53,942 bases of DNA from an uncultured Candidatus Poseidoniales archaeon (GTDB lineage Archaea; Thermoplasmatota; Poseidoniia; Poseidoniales; Thalassarchaeaceae): assembly GCA_902573015.1 (NCBI GenBank), contig CACGIE010000006.1, positions 1 through 53,942 on the forward strand. Reading direction: 5' to 3'. This document shows positions 8,906 to 17,159 of this stretch, in pieces (position 1 is the first letter of the stretch; the number at the start of each line of letters is the position of its first letter). The notes below the pieces were generated by a model. The model had not been told where the DNA came from, made no database searches, and saw only the letters and a list, made by a program, of their open reading frames with translations. Made by a program: the position numbers and the translations under genes.

Positions 8906-9930
8906 TGCTGAAGCTTAACGTCCTCGAACTGGAGAAATCCGAATACACCGGAGGCAAGTCCTCGCTTTGTCCTGGGTGTGGGCATGACCAGATTTCGAAC
9001 AACATTATCCAAGCGGCCTGGGAGAACGGAATCCGTCCCGAGAAGATTGCGAAGATGAGCGGGATAGGATGCTCTTCGAAGACTCCAGCGTACTTCCTGG
9101 GGAAGAGCCATGGCTTCAACACTGTCCATGGCAGGATGCCCTCTGTAACCACTGGGGCCAACGTGGTAAACAAGGACCTGAGCTTCCTAGCAGTCTCCGG
9201 CGACGGCGACACGGCGAGCATTGGAATCGGGCAGTTCGTCCATGCCATCAGGAGGAACCTGGACATGGTTTACATCGTCGAGAACAATGGCGTCTACGGC
9301 CTTACCAAGGGACAATACAGCGCCACCGTGGAGAAGGGGTCCAAGAAGAAGAAGGGGGTCGCAAATCAACAGGCACCGATAGACCTCTGTGCAATGGCAA
9401 TAAACCTCGGCTGTAGCTTCGTCGCGCGTTCCTTCTCTGGAAGCAAGAAGCAGCTTACTGCACTAATCAGAGCAGCCATGAGCCACAGGGGTATGGCATT
9501 CATCGACGTCATCTCCCCCTGCGTGACCTTCGCCAACAACGACGAGTCGTACAAGTCCTACAATTACGTTAAGGCCAACGACGAAGTCCTGCATATTCTG
9601 GATTACATCCCTCACTTCTCTCCTATTGAGGAGGTAGAGGTTCCAGAAGGGGAATACCAAGAGGTGAGCCTCTTCGACGGCTCTACCCTAAGGCTTGAGA
9701 CTCTGGCCGCTGATCATGACTACACAGATGCAGTTTCTGCCCTAAGCGCGATTCACCAGTCCGAGAAGGCGGAAAGGCACGTAACCGGACTGCTTTACTA
9801 CGACGATAACGTTCCCACAGCTACAGACACTCTAGGGCTGTCTGAAACACCACTGGTGGAACTCACTGAAGACTTGCTGCGACCTAGCCCAGATAGCCTA
9901 GAGAAGGTAAACTCAGGCTTCAGGTCATGA
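8902..9930 (+). CDS. korB: 2-oxoacid:acceptor oxidoreductase, beta subunit
   Basis: This is the thiamine-diphosphate-binding partner of KorA. The N-terminus has CPGCGHDQI and GIGCSSKTPAYF, whose cysteines fit the single [4Fe-4S] site of this class. The TPP/Mg motif is visible as VSGDGDTASIGIG followed by ENNGVYGLTKGQYSAT. At 342 aa it is of normal length with a slightly extended, acidic C-terminus. It starts inside the korA stop (ATGA overlap). No separate ferredoxin-like delta subunit is present in the window, in line with the two-subunit type. 2-oxoglutarate is a reasonable substrate given the aconitase nearby, but pyruvate or branched-chain oxoacids cannot be excluded. Confidence 0.93.
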   Translation: MMLKLNVLELEKSEYTGGKSSLCPGCGHDQISNNIIQAAWENGIRPEKIAKMSGIGCSSKTPAYFLGKSHGFNTVHGRMPSVTTGANVVNKDLSFLAVSGDGDTASIGIGQFVHAIRRNLDMVYIVENNGVYGLTKGQYSATVEKGSKKKKGVANQQAPIDLCAMAINLGCSFVARSFSGSKKQLTALIRAAMSHRGMAFIDVISPCVTFANNDESYKSYNYVKANDEVLHILDYIPHFSPIEEVEVPEGEYQEVSLFDGSTLRLETLAADHDYTDAVSALSAIHQSEKAERHVTGLLYYDDNVPTATDTLGLSETPLVELTEDLLRPSPDSLEKVNSGFRS

Positions 9931-9957
9931 GTTGAAAAACTGGATTGCTCGGTTTTC

Positions 9958-9968
9958 TTGAAATATCC
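9958..9968 (+). promoter_or_regulatory. TATA-like box of tRNA-Gln
   Basis: TTGAAATATCC is centred 27 bases before the first base of tRNA-Gln, the normal archaeal TATA spacing. Confidence 0.5.
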
Positions 9969-9989
9969 GGGCCTAGTCCGTGCTACGTT

Positions 9990-10065
9990 AGTCCCTTGGT
10001 GTAGCGGTCCATCATATGGCACTCTGGATGCCATGACCCTGGTTCGAATCCGGGAGGGACTACCA
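9990..10065 (+). tRNA. tRNA-Gln (CTG), CCA encoded
   Basis: A cloverleaf folds by eye. The acceptor AGTCCCT pairs fully with AGGGACT, followed by A and encoded CCA. The anticodon stem TGGCA/TGCCA encloses loop CTCTGGA with anticodon CTG. The T arm is CCTGG-TTCGAAT-CCGGG. The D arm GTGT...TCAT is the form usual in archaeal tRNA-Gln. There is no intron. Confidence 0.95.
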
Positions 10066-10070
10066 CTACG

Positions 10071-10256
10071 CTAAACATACTGGAACAGAAGTTGAGATAC
10101 CCAGCTGACCATCATGATGATCATGAACCATCCCAATGCCAGTTTGACCCATCTCGTAGGCTCCTTCTTCGGTGGGAAGGGGTCTATTCCCGCCTTCAGT
10201 GCCTGGGAGATTATCTCCAGTTCCTCCTCGATAGTCTCCGGGGGCCTGATATCCAT
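10071..10256 (-). CDS. Small tail-anchored membrane protein, 61 aa
   Basis: From ATG 10256 the product is a charged helix (PPETIEEELEIISQALKAGI), a short basic linker and one C-terminal membrane helix (LALGWFMIIMMVSWVSQLLF). This arrangement looks real and not a random frame. The frame stays open upstream to 10391, but that extension overlaps the divergent gene starting at 10325 and looks unstructured, so I prefer the shorter form. The stop lies five bases beyond the tRNA-Gln 3' end, convergent with it. Function is unknown; a tail-anchored accessory of a membrane complex would fit. Confidence 0.55.
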   Translation of the reverse strand: MDIRPPETIEEELEIISQALKAGIDPFPPKKEPTRWVKLALGWFMIIMMVSWVSQLLFQYV

Positions 10257-10324
10257 ACATTCCGAAGGCCAGCATGCATATTCAATCGTTATCGTAGCGA
10301 GGTTGAAGCCTCGAATCCCCTCGA

Positions 10325-11923
10325 GTGGCTGTGGATGAGTTACCGGAAGGGGTAGATATTCCCGAATTAGAGTCCCGGGCTCACATCCCATCTGCGTCAG
10401 TTATGCTCAGTAGGGTTTCCGGAGATGGTCATGAGGTCCTACTAGGGCACAGGAGTACGGAGCTACCAGCCTTCCCTGACCTCTGGTCCTTTCCCGGAGG
10501 GGGCGTTAGCAGAGTCGATAGAAAGGCGGCGGACACCCACCCAGAATGGTTGGCGGATAGGACTGGAGATAGACTGTCAGTTTTCACCCTCCTGAGGGAG
10601 ATGCTGGAAGAGATAGGGATAACCCCCGATGGTAATGGTGGCTTCATGGAGGTGAGTGACGAAGTAAGAGAGATCGTCTGCAAGGACAAGTCCGGATGGT
10701 TAGAGGTGGCAGAGGCCGGAGATATCTCCATCGAGAAGTTCGATTGCCAGGTCATCACTGAGAGGATAACCCCGCCACAGTCTCCGACCAGATTCCAAAA
10801 CACATTCTTCCACGTTGCATTGGGGGAATCGAGGGTGGAGGCGACCTTCCCGCCAGGAAGAAGCGAATTCGATAGATTCCAATGGTGGAGGCCAGAGGAC
10901 GTAATCGAGGCTTGGGAGAGTAACCAGCTGCACCTCCCGCCCCCGATTCTTACTATCTTCAGGGATCTATTGGAGGCGATGGAAGGCAGGGATCTTATCG
11001 CTGCGTGTAATGTGATGGCAGAGGACCCCCCCTCAGGACCTCATAGGTTCGAGTACGGTCCGGGAGTGGAGTGCATCCTAATTCCCACCATGACCCTTCC
11101 TCCATCTACACACACCAATTGCTTCTTACTAGGTGAGAGAGGCGGGCAGAGGGCGATTGTCGATCCGGCAATCAGAGACGAAGATGGGTACAAGCTGCTG
11201 AAGGACAAGGTAGAGGAGATACGAGGAGACGGGAGCGATATCGTTTGTACTATCTTCACTCACAGGCATCAAGACCACTTAGGGGACATGGATATGATTT
11301 CCCAGATTTACCAGGCCCCTGTTTGGGCTAGTGAGGAGACCCTGGCGGCCCTTCCAGAGATTCAGGAAACTAGGAAACTAAGGGAGGGCGATGAGATCTC
11401 TATTGATGGGCCTAGTGGGAGGGTGGACTGGGAGGTTCTAGAGACTCCAGGTCACTGCCCCGGGCAGATTTGCCTAGTTGGTGAGCCAGGAGTCGTGGCA
11501 GCGGACAACTGCACGATGGTGGGGACCATACTGGTGCCATCGAGAGATGGAGATATGGGGGCCTACATCTCTGGTCTGGAGAGGCTGAGAGACCTTAGGC
11601 CGCATACTCTCTTCGCAGGTCATGGTCCTCTGATTCCAAACCCTGAGAGGATGCTCACACAGTATATCGAGCATAGGAAGGCTAGGCACGCAAAGGTCCT
11701 GCAGGCGGTTAAATCCGGATGCTCTAACCTCTCGGATATTGCAATATCGGCATACTCTGACTCGCCTGGGGCCAATCCAGCTCTAGCGCAGGACCAGGCC
11801 CTTTCGCACCTGAATGAACTGGTCCGAACGGGAGATGTCAGGAAGACGGGCGGACGCTACCATTCTGAAAATCCCCCCCATCAGGTTGATGGCAGTTCTG
11901 AAGGATCTAGTGGATTAGTTTGA
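10325..11923 (+). CDS. NUDIX hydrolase fused to metallo-beta-lactamase hydrolase (LACTB2-like)
   Basis: This is a 532-residue two-enzyme fusion. Residues 1-220 form a NUDIX domain: WSFPGGGVSRVD, then an insert, then LREMLEEIGI at about 90-99, an interrupted Nudix box like that of NUDT19-type CoA/nucleotide diphosphatases. Residues about 240-450 are a metallo-beta-lactamase fold with metal ligands H313, H315, D317, H318 in THRHQDHLGD, then ETPGHCPGQICL, AADNCTMVGTIL and FAGHGPLIPN. The C-terminal 80 residues resemble the winged helix of LACTB2-like proteins. The start is a GTG. Likely reactions are hydrolysis of a nucleoside-diphosphate derivative and of an ester, thioester or RNA; substrates are unknown. 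Both domains keep their metal ligands. Confidence 0.9.
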   Translation: MAVDELPEGVDIPELESRAHIPSASVMLSRVSGDGHEVLLGHRSTELPAFPDLWSFPGGGVSRVDRKAADTHPEWLADRTGDRLSVFTLLREMLEEIGITPDGNGGFMEVSDEVREIVCKDKSGWLEVAEAGDISIEKFDCQVITERITPPQSPTRFQNTFFHVALGESRVEATFPPGRSEFDRFQWWRPEDVIEAWESNQLHLPPPILTIFRDLLEAMEGRDLIAACNVMAEDPPSGPHRFEYGPGVECILIPTMTLPPSTHTNCFLLGERGGQRAIVDPAIRDEDGYKLLKDKVEEIRGDGSDIVCTIFTHRHQDHLGDMDMISQIYQAPVWASEETLAALPEIQETRKLREGDEISIDGPSGRVDWEVLETPGHCPGQICLVGEPGVVAADNCTMVGTILVPSRDGDMGAYISGLERLRDLRPHTLFAGHGPLIPNPERMLTQYIEHRKARHAKVLQAVKSGCSNLSDIAISAYSDSPGANPALAQDQALSHLNELVRTGDVRKTGGRYHSENPPHQVDGSSEGSSGLV

Positions 11924-11928
11924 GTCCC

Positions 11929-11934
11929 TTTTTT
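11929..11934 (+). terminator. T6 tract between convergent genes
   Basis: Six T residues follow the stop of the NUDIX-MBL gene by five bases and run into the stop of convergent lemA. A short U-tract of this sort is the usual archaeal termination signal; there is no hairpin. Confidence 0.35.
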
Positions 11935-12527
11935 CAGAACTCGATGCTCACAGAACCTCGAGCAGCTTGTGCCGCTTCGTAAAGGACTCTTTCTTTACAG
12001 CCCTTGAAGGATGCAACAATACTGTCTGGTATGATCTCAATTGCAGTGTTGAAATTGGTTGCCGAGCTATTGTATAATTGGCGTTGGTCAGTAACTGAAT
12101 CTTCAATTTCTTTGTAGTCATCTTGTAGAGATAAGAAGTTCGTATTGGATTTCAGATCGGGATATGCTTCTGATAGAGCCAATAATTTCGGCATGGCTTG
12201 GGAAAGCATAGATTCAGCAGCCATAACGCCGCTTACATCACCTGAACTAGATGCTGCAGCAAAGGTATTTCTTGCATCGGCTAATTCACCAAAAATTTCC
12301 TTCTCATGGTCTGCATATCCTTTCACGATGTTTACCATATTTGGAATCATGTCATATCTTTGCTGAAGTAGCGTATCGATATTTGACCAAGCTCTGTCAA
12401 CATCTTTCTCAAGTCGTACTAATCTATTCCAGGTGCCAAAGAACCATCCCACAATAATTAGCACGAAGATTGCGAGACCAAGATATATTGCAATGTCAGT
12501 GCCTTCCATAGTAATTCTAAACCCCAT
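11934..12527 (-). CDS. lemA: LemA family membrane protein
   Basis: The protein has a short exterior N-terminus, one membrane helix (about 13-33, AIYLGLAIFVLIIVGWFFGTW) and a long helical bundle. LemA hallmarks are NRLVRLEKDVDRAWSNID, LLQQRYDMIPNMVNIVKGY, and RQLYNSSATNFNTAIEIIPD. At about 190 residues it has the family length. LemA proteins are membrane proteins of poorly known function that are often encoded beside GIDE-domain or TPM-domain proteins; here a GIDE-like gene lies just upstream. An AT-rich box (AAATAGCAATATC, near 12555) sits about 28 bases before ATG 12527, so it may have its own promoter. Third codon positions are visibly AT-rich compared with neighbours, suggesting transfer. 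Confidence 0.93.
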   Translation of the reverse strand: MGFRITMEGTDIAIYLGLAIFVLIIVGWFFGTWNRLVRLEKDVDRAWSNIDTLLQQRYDMIPNMVNIVKGYADHEKEIFGELADARNTFAAASSSGDVSGVMAAESMLSQAMPKLLALSEAYPDLKSNTNFLSLQDDYKEIEDSVTDQRQLYNSSATNFNTAIEIIPDSIVASFKGCKERVLYEAAQAARGSVSIEF

Positions 12528-12594
12528 GTGGTAATCAATGTTGACCCTGATATTGCTATTTTCTTTACTCGCAACAGATTTTCATCGATATTTG

Positions 12595-14025
12595 TCAAAA
12601 ATTAGCATACGAAAGATAGGTGCCTATTATGCAACCAGCGGCTAGTATTCCAGGAATTATCTTGTATTCGAACTGAGACTTTACCTTTCCAAGTACTCCT
12701 AGTTCACTTCCTCTTTCTAGTCTAGCAGCAAATCCCACTCCACTTTCACCTACGACTTGCATCAAGAGTTGTTGGTCATTTCTTCGTATTGGGGTAATGC
12801 CGTCTTCAGCAAACCATTTTTCTTTCTTCATGTTTTTAGGTCGATTTTCGGCTTTTCCTAATATGTAACAAGGGTCCCCCAAAGCCAACCCCCATAATGT
12901 CCATTTATGCTCAAGTATCGTCCATCCACCAAAAGTAGTAGTGATTAGTGAACCAAAAATTTCTCCTAAGTTACGATTATGATCTACTTCCCAAATTCGA
13001 ATATACTCGCCAAGTTCTTGATCTTCGAACTTTTCAGGTTTTACGAGTACTCCCCCAGTTCCATCATGAAGTATGAAATTATGACTGCCGTTTTTTTGTT
13101 TAATTGTCTCCCACTTGTATTCGGTTTTGGTACGAGGACCATCATCAGTCATCACGACTTTTGTTCTTTTGAGATGTATTTCGTACACCCATCTCCATGA
13201 ATGTAGGTCATTGTAAGTACGTCCGGGATCATCTCCAACCAGAACAGGCGGAGCGGGAGAAGTCCACCTTCGAACTTGGCCTACAAGCTCTAATTCACCA
13301 GCAGCCATCGACCTAATCTTTGAAGTTGGAACATCAATCGTCAACTGCATTTTAGTTCCAGTTACCCACATCGCTGCTGCAAATACTACTGAGCCTATTG
13401 CTGGTCCAAAAATAAGTAACGCCGCGATAACGAGTGCTTCCGTATCTTCTGCCGATTTACCCACCTCCAATCCTGCGTACACTGAAGCCATCGTTGCTGG
13501 AATTGAATACAAAACAAGAATACTCATGAATACGCCGTCAAGAGAGAAGCTTGCAGGCTTTGGAGTGCCTACGACGGTAGGATGTTCTGGAATAATTCCG
13601 CTATCGTCTGGCCCATATGGGTCTACTTTGTCCCAGTATTCTGGACCAGGGGCTTGGAAAACCCATCCTCTATCGTCTCTTTTTGGGCTATGAGAATATT
13701 TGCCAGTCCAGAAACTTCCTGTGGAACCTCCAGTTTCAGAACGGTGGACAAAATCTCTGGGTTTCTCCTCTATCCTGATTTTTTCAAATTCTTTTTGTAA
13801 TTTTGTAGGAGTCAGCCACATACCAAGTAAACAGCCTGGGACGACAAAAATCCCACCTGCAGCCACTGATGTCCAATTATTTGAGGCCAAAGCTCCTATG
13901 CTTCCAATTAGCCCAAAGACTATCAAAAGCAAGGAAAAAATCCAAGGAATAATCACAAATCCACTTGGAGGGGTGAAATCAAAACCCCCTCCACCCCCAA
14001 ATCGGACTGTTGTCGTGTCCACCAT
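12595..14025 (-). CDS. GIDE-domain-like multi-pass membrane protein, LemA partner
   Basis: The 476-residue protein has two membrane helices near 25-75 (IPWIFSLLLIVFGLIGSIGA, AAGGIFVVPGCLLGMWL), two more near 165-225, a soluble domain, and a final helix near 455-472. The soluble part contains ELELVGQVRRW, WRWVYEIHLKRT, HNFILHDGTGGVLVKP, an acidic linker, ILEHKWTLWGLALGDPCYILG and a short tail. This pattern matches the GIDE domain of MAPL/MUL1 proteins, whose prokaryotic members sit beside lemA, as here. No RING finger is present, so ubiquitin-ligase activity is not implied. Assignment to GIDE is by motif memory. The gene is AT-rich like lemA, and a TATA-like CCTTAATC lies 27 bases before its ATG. 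Confidence 0.8.
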   Translation of the reverse strand: MVDTTTVRFGGGGGFDFTPPSGFVIIPWIFSLLLIVFGLIGSIGALASNNWTSVAAGGIFVVPGCLLGMWLTPTKLQKEFEKIRIEEKPRDFVHRSETGGSTGSFWTGKYSHSPKRDDRGWVFQAPGPEYWDKVDPYGPDDSGIIPEHPTVVGTPKPASFSLDGVFMSILVLYSIPATMASVYAGLEVGKSAEDTEALVIAALLIFGPAIGSVVFAAAMWVTGTKMQLTIDVPTSKIRSMAAGELELVGQVRRWTSPAPPVLVGDDPGRTYNDLHSWRWVYEIHLKRTKVVMTDDGPRTKTEYKWETIKQKNGSHNFILHDGTGGVLVKPEKFEDQELGEYIRIWEVDHNRNLGEIFGSLITTTFGGWTILEHKWTLWGLALGDPCYILGKAENRPKNMKKEKWFAEDGITPIRRNDQQLLMQVVGESGVGFAARLERGSELGVLGKVKSQFEYKIIPGILAAGCIIGTYLSYANF

Positions 14026-14047
14026 GGTAATGTCACCATATAGAATG

Positions 14048-14055
14048 AGATTAAG
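14048..14055 (-). promoter_or_regulatory. TATA-like box of the GIDE-lemA unit
   Basis: CCTTAATC on the minus strand is centred about 27 bases before ATG 14025, which suits a leaderless transcript. Confidence 0.4.
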
Positions 14056-14089
14056 GTTAGCCCGGACAATTGAAATTTAATCTCTGGGT

Positions 14090-14956
14090 GTGAGATGCGT
14101 GAATGAGTACTGGAGTGGCGTTACTGAACTGGATGGGGCCGATGCTGAGGAACATTGGTTTGCAGTAGAGCCAGAGGTTTCAATCAGAGTAATGATTTGG
14201 AAACCTAAAGGGGTGGGTGATCCATCCAATGGAACGATCGTGATGGTCCCGGGGTGGGGTTCAATGTTCGAGGGATGGCGTCCCCTTGTCTCAGAGTGGG
14301 TGAAGAGTAGGCATCTGATCTACATTGAGACAAGAGAGAAGGCTAGCTCTAGAATCAGCAGGAAGATTTCAAAGTCTGACTTCTCGATAGAAAGGCACTC
14401 CAAGGATATAGCAACAGTCCTAGAGATACTGAATATCGATCATTCTAGTATCGACTGGTACTCCTCTTCCCTTGGTTCGACTCTGTTAATCGACGCATAC
14501 CAGAGAGGTGAGTTGGGTGGCAGGAGCTCTGTGCTGCTGGCCCCGAACCCCGATTTCAAATTCCCACTGTGGTCCCGAGCGATAATCTACTCCCCCCTCC
14601 CCATGTTTGCATTCAGGAAGATGGTGGGCTTCGTCGCCTGGGTCGTAGACAAGCGGACTAAGGAGGAGGGTCAGAAGGTTCGTTATCGCAGGGCACTACT
14701 GGCCCAGGACGTGCCTAGGATGCTGCTTTCAGCGAGATGGAACTTGAGATACAGCCTGCCCGAGGATCTCTCTGGGATAGAGATTCCATGCGCTGTGATG
14801 ACTGCCAGTTCAGATACCCTACACGATTTCAGCAAGGTACAGAGGATCGCGGACTCGATTCCGAATTGCGAGATGATTGAGGTCCCCTCAAACCAGTATG
14901 CACATGAGCCAGAAGTCCTCCGAGAGATACAAAAATTCCATTCTTCGATAGAATAA
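14090..14956 (+). CDS. Alpha/beta-hydrolase family protein
   Basis: A 288-residue alpha/beta-hydrolase fold. The oxyanion strand is VMVPGWGSMFEGW, the nucleophile elbow is WYSSSLGS (SxSxG form, Ser likely), the acid is in TASSDTLHDF and the catalytic His in QYAHEPE. A basic cap region lies between. There is no signal peptide, so it is cytoplasmic. The start is a GTG at 14090, with a second in-frame GTG at 14099 that fits better with a TATA-like TTGAAATTTAA near 14070-14080. The substrate cannot be read from sequence; an esterase or lipase-like role is generic for this fold. It is divergent from the GIDE gene. Confidence 0.85.
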   Translation: MRCVNEYWSGVTELDGADAEEHWFAVEPEVSIRVMIWKPKGVGDPSNGTIVMVPGWGSMFEGWRPLVSEWVKSRHLIYIETREKASSRISRKISKSDFSIERHSKDIATVLEILNIDHSSIDWYSSSLGSTLLIDAYQRGELGGRSSVLLAPNPDFKFPLWSRAIIYSPLPMFAFRKMVGFVAWVVDKRTKEEGQKVRYRRALLAQDVPRMLLSARWNLRYSLPEDLSGIEIPCAVMTASSDTLHDFSKVQRIADSIPNCEMIEVPSNQYAHEPEVLREIQKFHSSIE

Positions 14957-15017
14957 ATCGCCACTTCTTCCATCGATTGTCTGATGAAGGGGGCCGGGCC
15001 GGGCGGTATCGAGTAAC

Positions 15018-17159
15018 ATGCGCGAACAGTCATCTTCCTTCGAAATCGCACGCATAGTGCGAGAGATGTCCGAAATGGTCGGAGCGAGGGTCAGAAAGTC
15101 ATATCAGCCGCACTATGAGCAGATTGTAGTCAGGCTGAACCGGAAGGGAATGCCATCTACTGACCTAGTTATCGTTAGGGGGCTCAGGGCTTACTGCTCG
15201 AATCGAGATAGGCCCATGCCCACGCAGCCTTCTCAATTTGCAATGATCCTGAGGAAGCATCTGAACAACTCCAGGTTGGTCGGAGTCAGGCAATATGGAT
15301 TCGATAGGGTGATTCAGATGGACTTCGAGCATGGAGGAGGACGATTGAGTCTGATTATCGAGTTATTCCGAGATGGCAACGTACTCCTTCTCGATCAGGA
15401 AGGCGTGATCATCAGACCCCTGACTCATGCCAAGTATGCCAGCCGGTCTCTAAAGAAGGGCGTGGCTTACGCGCCCCCTCCGGAGGCAATAGATCCAAGG
15501 GAGCTCTCTGGAGAGTCCCTGAACGAGATTCTTTCGAGCAGCGATCATGCCTTGATTAGGACCCTTGCGTCGAGAGTGAATCTTGGAAGAATCTATGGAA
15601 GTGCAGTATGCTCAATAGCTGGGATTCACGAGGATTCGGAATCCAATTCCCTTACTGAGGAACAGAAGTCTTCACTGGACATCGCTCTCTCCAAAATGCT
15701 CGATGATCTGGATCAGGGGGAGGGAGGCAACATCTGGCTATCCGACCATGAGTCAAAGGATGCATGGAACTCGGCAGAGAACGAGTCTGATAGAGACTCA
15801 GCAGCGGCTGGAATAATCGAATTCTCCCCCATAGAACTACCCTCGATGGATGAAAGTATGAGGGAGTCGACTACTAGGTTGTCAGATGCATACGACTTCA
15901 TATTCGGCTCACATGATGCTGCAGCATTCATTCGCAGGGAAGAAGAGAAGTTAGTAGAAGCGGGCGATAGAGCAGAGGACGAGAGTTCCAAGCTTTCGAG
16001 GAGAGCATCTCAGCAGAGGAAGGCAATTGAGAAGTTCAATCAGAGGGCCACGATAACCCAGGAGTTAGGGAAGTCTATCCAGGATAACTGGGGTCATGTT
16101 GACAGCATCCTGACTCAACTAAACAATGCCGTCGAGGAAAGGGGATGGCTGGACATCGCAGACATCGCTCACGAGGTTGAGTGGCTGGATAGCGTGGATC
16201 CGGCAAAACACACGGTGGTAGCCTTCCTTCCGGATGAGGATGGAGAGCCCGGTGCTAGTATCACTCTAGAGGCAACAAAGACTGTACATCAGAACGCACA
16301 GAGGTACTTCGAGGAGGCCCGAGCTCAGAAGAACAAAATCAAGGGAGCTGTGGAAGCACTTGAGAAGACCGAGAGGTCGAAGAAAACTGCAGACAAGAAG
16401 GCTGCGAAGGAAGCTGCTTCGGGGAAGCTCAGAGGTAGGAAGAGAGCAAGGAGGTTCTGGTTCGAGAAGTATCGCTGGGCAATACTATCTGGTGGGCACC
16501 TGCTTATCGGGGGGAAGGATGCAAAGGGAAACGACGTGCTAGTGAGGAAGCATCTCTCCTCGAGTGACCTGTACTTCCATGCAGATCTCCACGGTGCTCC
16601 CTCATGCTCGCTAAAGCTCAAGGACGGTTTGGTTCCAAGCAATTCTCAGGAGGGGCTCATTCCCAAGGGGGTCGCTTCCATGCAAATCTCCCAGACACTG
16701 GGAGAGGGTTTGGATGACGCGCGCGAATTGGACGATTCAGTGATTTCCGAGGCTGCTCAAATGGCTGTTTGCTGGTCTAGAGCATGGGGGAGCGGTGGGG
16801 CTGCAGCAACTGCATTCCATGCCAGATCCAGCCAGGTTTCCAAAACCACGGAGACTGGGGAGTCATTGGCAAGGGGGTCCTTCGTTGTAAGGGGCGAGAG
16901 AAGCTGGCACAAAGACGTCCCCCTCGAGATAGCAATAGGACTGGCCGTAGTGAATGGGGTCCCGATGCCGGTTTCAGGAGTTCCAAGTACCATCTCAGAA
17001 ATCTGCGAAAGATGGGCAAGAATATCTCCTGGGAGAGAGAAGAAGGAAGCAGTGGCGAATAGGATCTCAAAATCAACAGGGCTATCTCAGGAGGATGTAC
17101 TGTCCTGTCTTCCACCAGGGGGCTGTTCAGTAGAGGATAAAGGGCTAGTTAGCCCCTGA
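15018..17159 (+). CDS. rqcH: NFACT/RqcH family ribosome quality control protein
   Basis: Archaeal homologue of Rqc2/NEMF/RqcH, which binds obstructed large ribosomal subunits and, in bacteria and eukaryotes, recruits tRNA to add C-terminal tails to stalled peptides. Domains in order: NFACT-N (about 1-230, with RKHLNNSRLVGVRQYGFDRV; D96-R97 is the conserved DR pair needed for tailing in RqcH), a long helical coiled-coil middle (about 300-450), a basic hinge, then NFACT-R (about 477-600, with RRFWFEKYRWAILSGGHLLI and DLYFHADLHGAPS). At 713 residues it is full length. The 3' end overlaps the convergent GNAT gene by 15 bases. Retention of the DR pair suggests tailing activity is kept; this is inference. 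Confidence 0.93.
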   Translation: MREQSSSFEIARIVREMSEMVGARVRKSYQPHYEQIVVRLNRKGMPSTDLVIVRGLRAYCSNRDRPMPTQPSQFAMILRKHLNNSRLVGVRQYGFDRVIQMDFEHGGGRLSLIIELFRDGNVLLLDQEGVIIRPLTHAKYASRSLKKGVAYAPPPEAIDPRELSGESLNEILSSSDHALIRTLASRVNLGRIYGSAVCSIAGIHEDSESNSLTEEQKSSLDIALSKMLDDLDQGEGGNIWLSDHESKDAWNSAENESDRDSAAAGIIEFSPIELPSMDESMRESTTRLSDAYDFIFGSHDAAAFIRREEEKLVEAGDRAEDESSKLSRRASQQRKAIEKFNQRATITQELGKSIQDNWGHVDSILTQLNNAVEERGWLDIADIAHEVEWLDSVDPAKHTVVAFLPDEDGEPGASITLEATKTVHQNAQRYFEEARAQKNKIKGAVEALEKTERSKKTADKKAAKEAASGKLRGRKRARRFWFEKYRWAILSGGHLLIGGKDAKGNDVLVRKHLSSSDLYFHADLHGAPSCSLKLKDGLVPSNSQEGLIPKGVASMQISQTLGEGLDDARELDDSVISEAAQMAVCWSRAWGSGGAAATAFHARSSQVSKTTETGESLARGSFVVRGERSWHKDVPLEIAIGLAVVNGVPMPVSGVPSTISEICERWARISPGREKKEAVANRISKSTGLSQEDVLSCLPPGGCSVEDKGLVSP

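Noticed and set aside
10066-10275. Minus frame of 69 codons overlapping the small tail-anchored gene
   Set aside because: It lacks any structured segment, whereas the overlapping frame has a clear C-terminal membrane helix.
11924-14090. Integrated mobile element around the AT-rich block
   Set aside because: No integrase, transposase, terminal inverted repeat or target duplication is visible at either side; only composition suggests transfer.
16360-16542. Short basic frame inside rqcH
   Set aside because: It is a frame shadow of the Lys/Arg-rich hinge of the NFACT protein.
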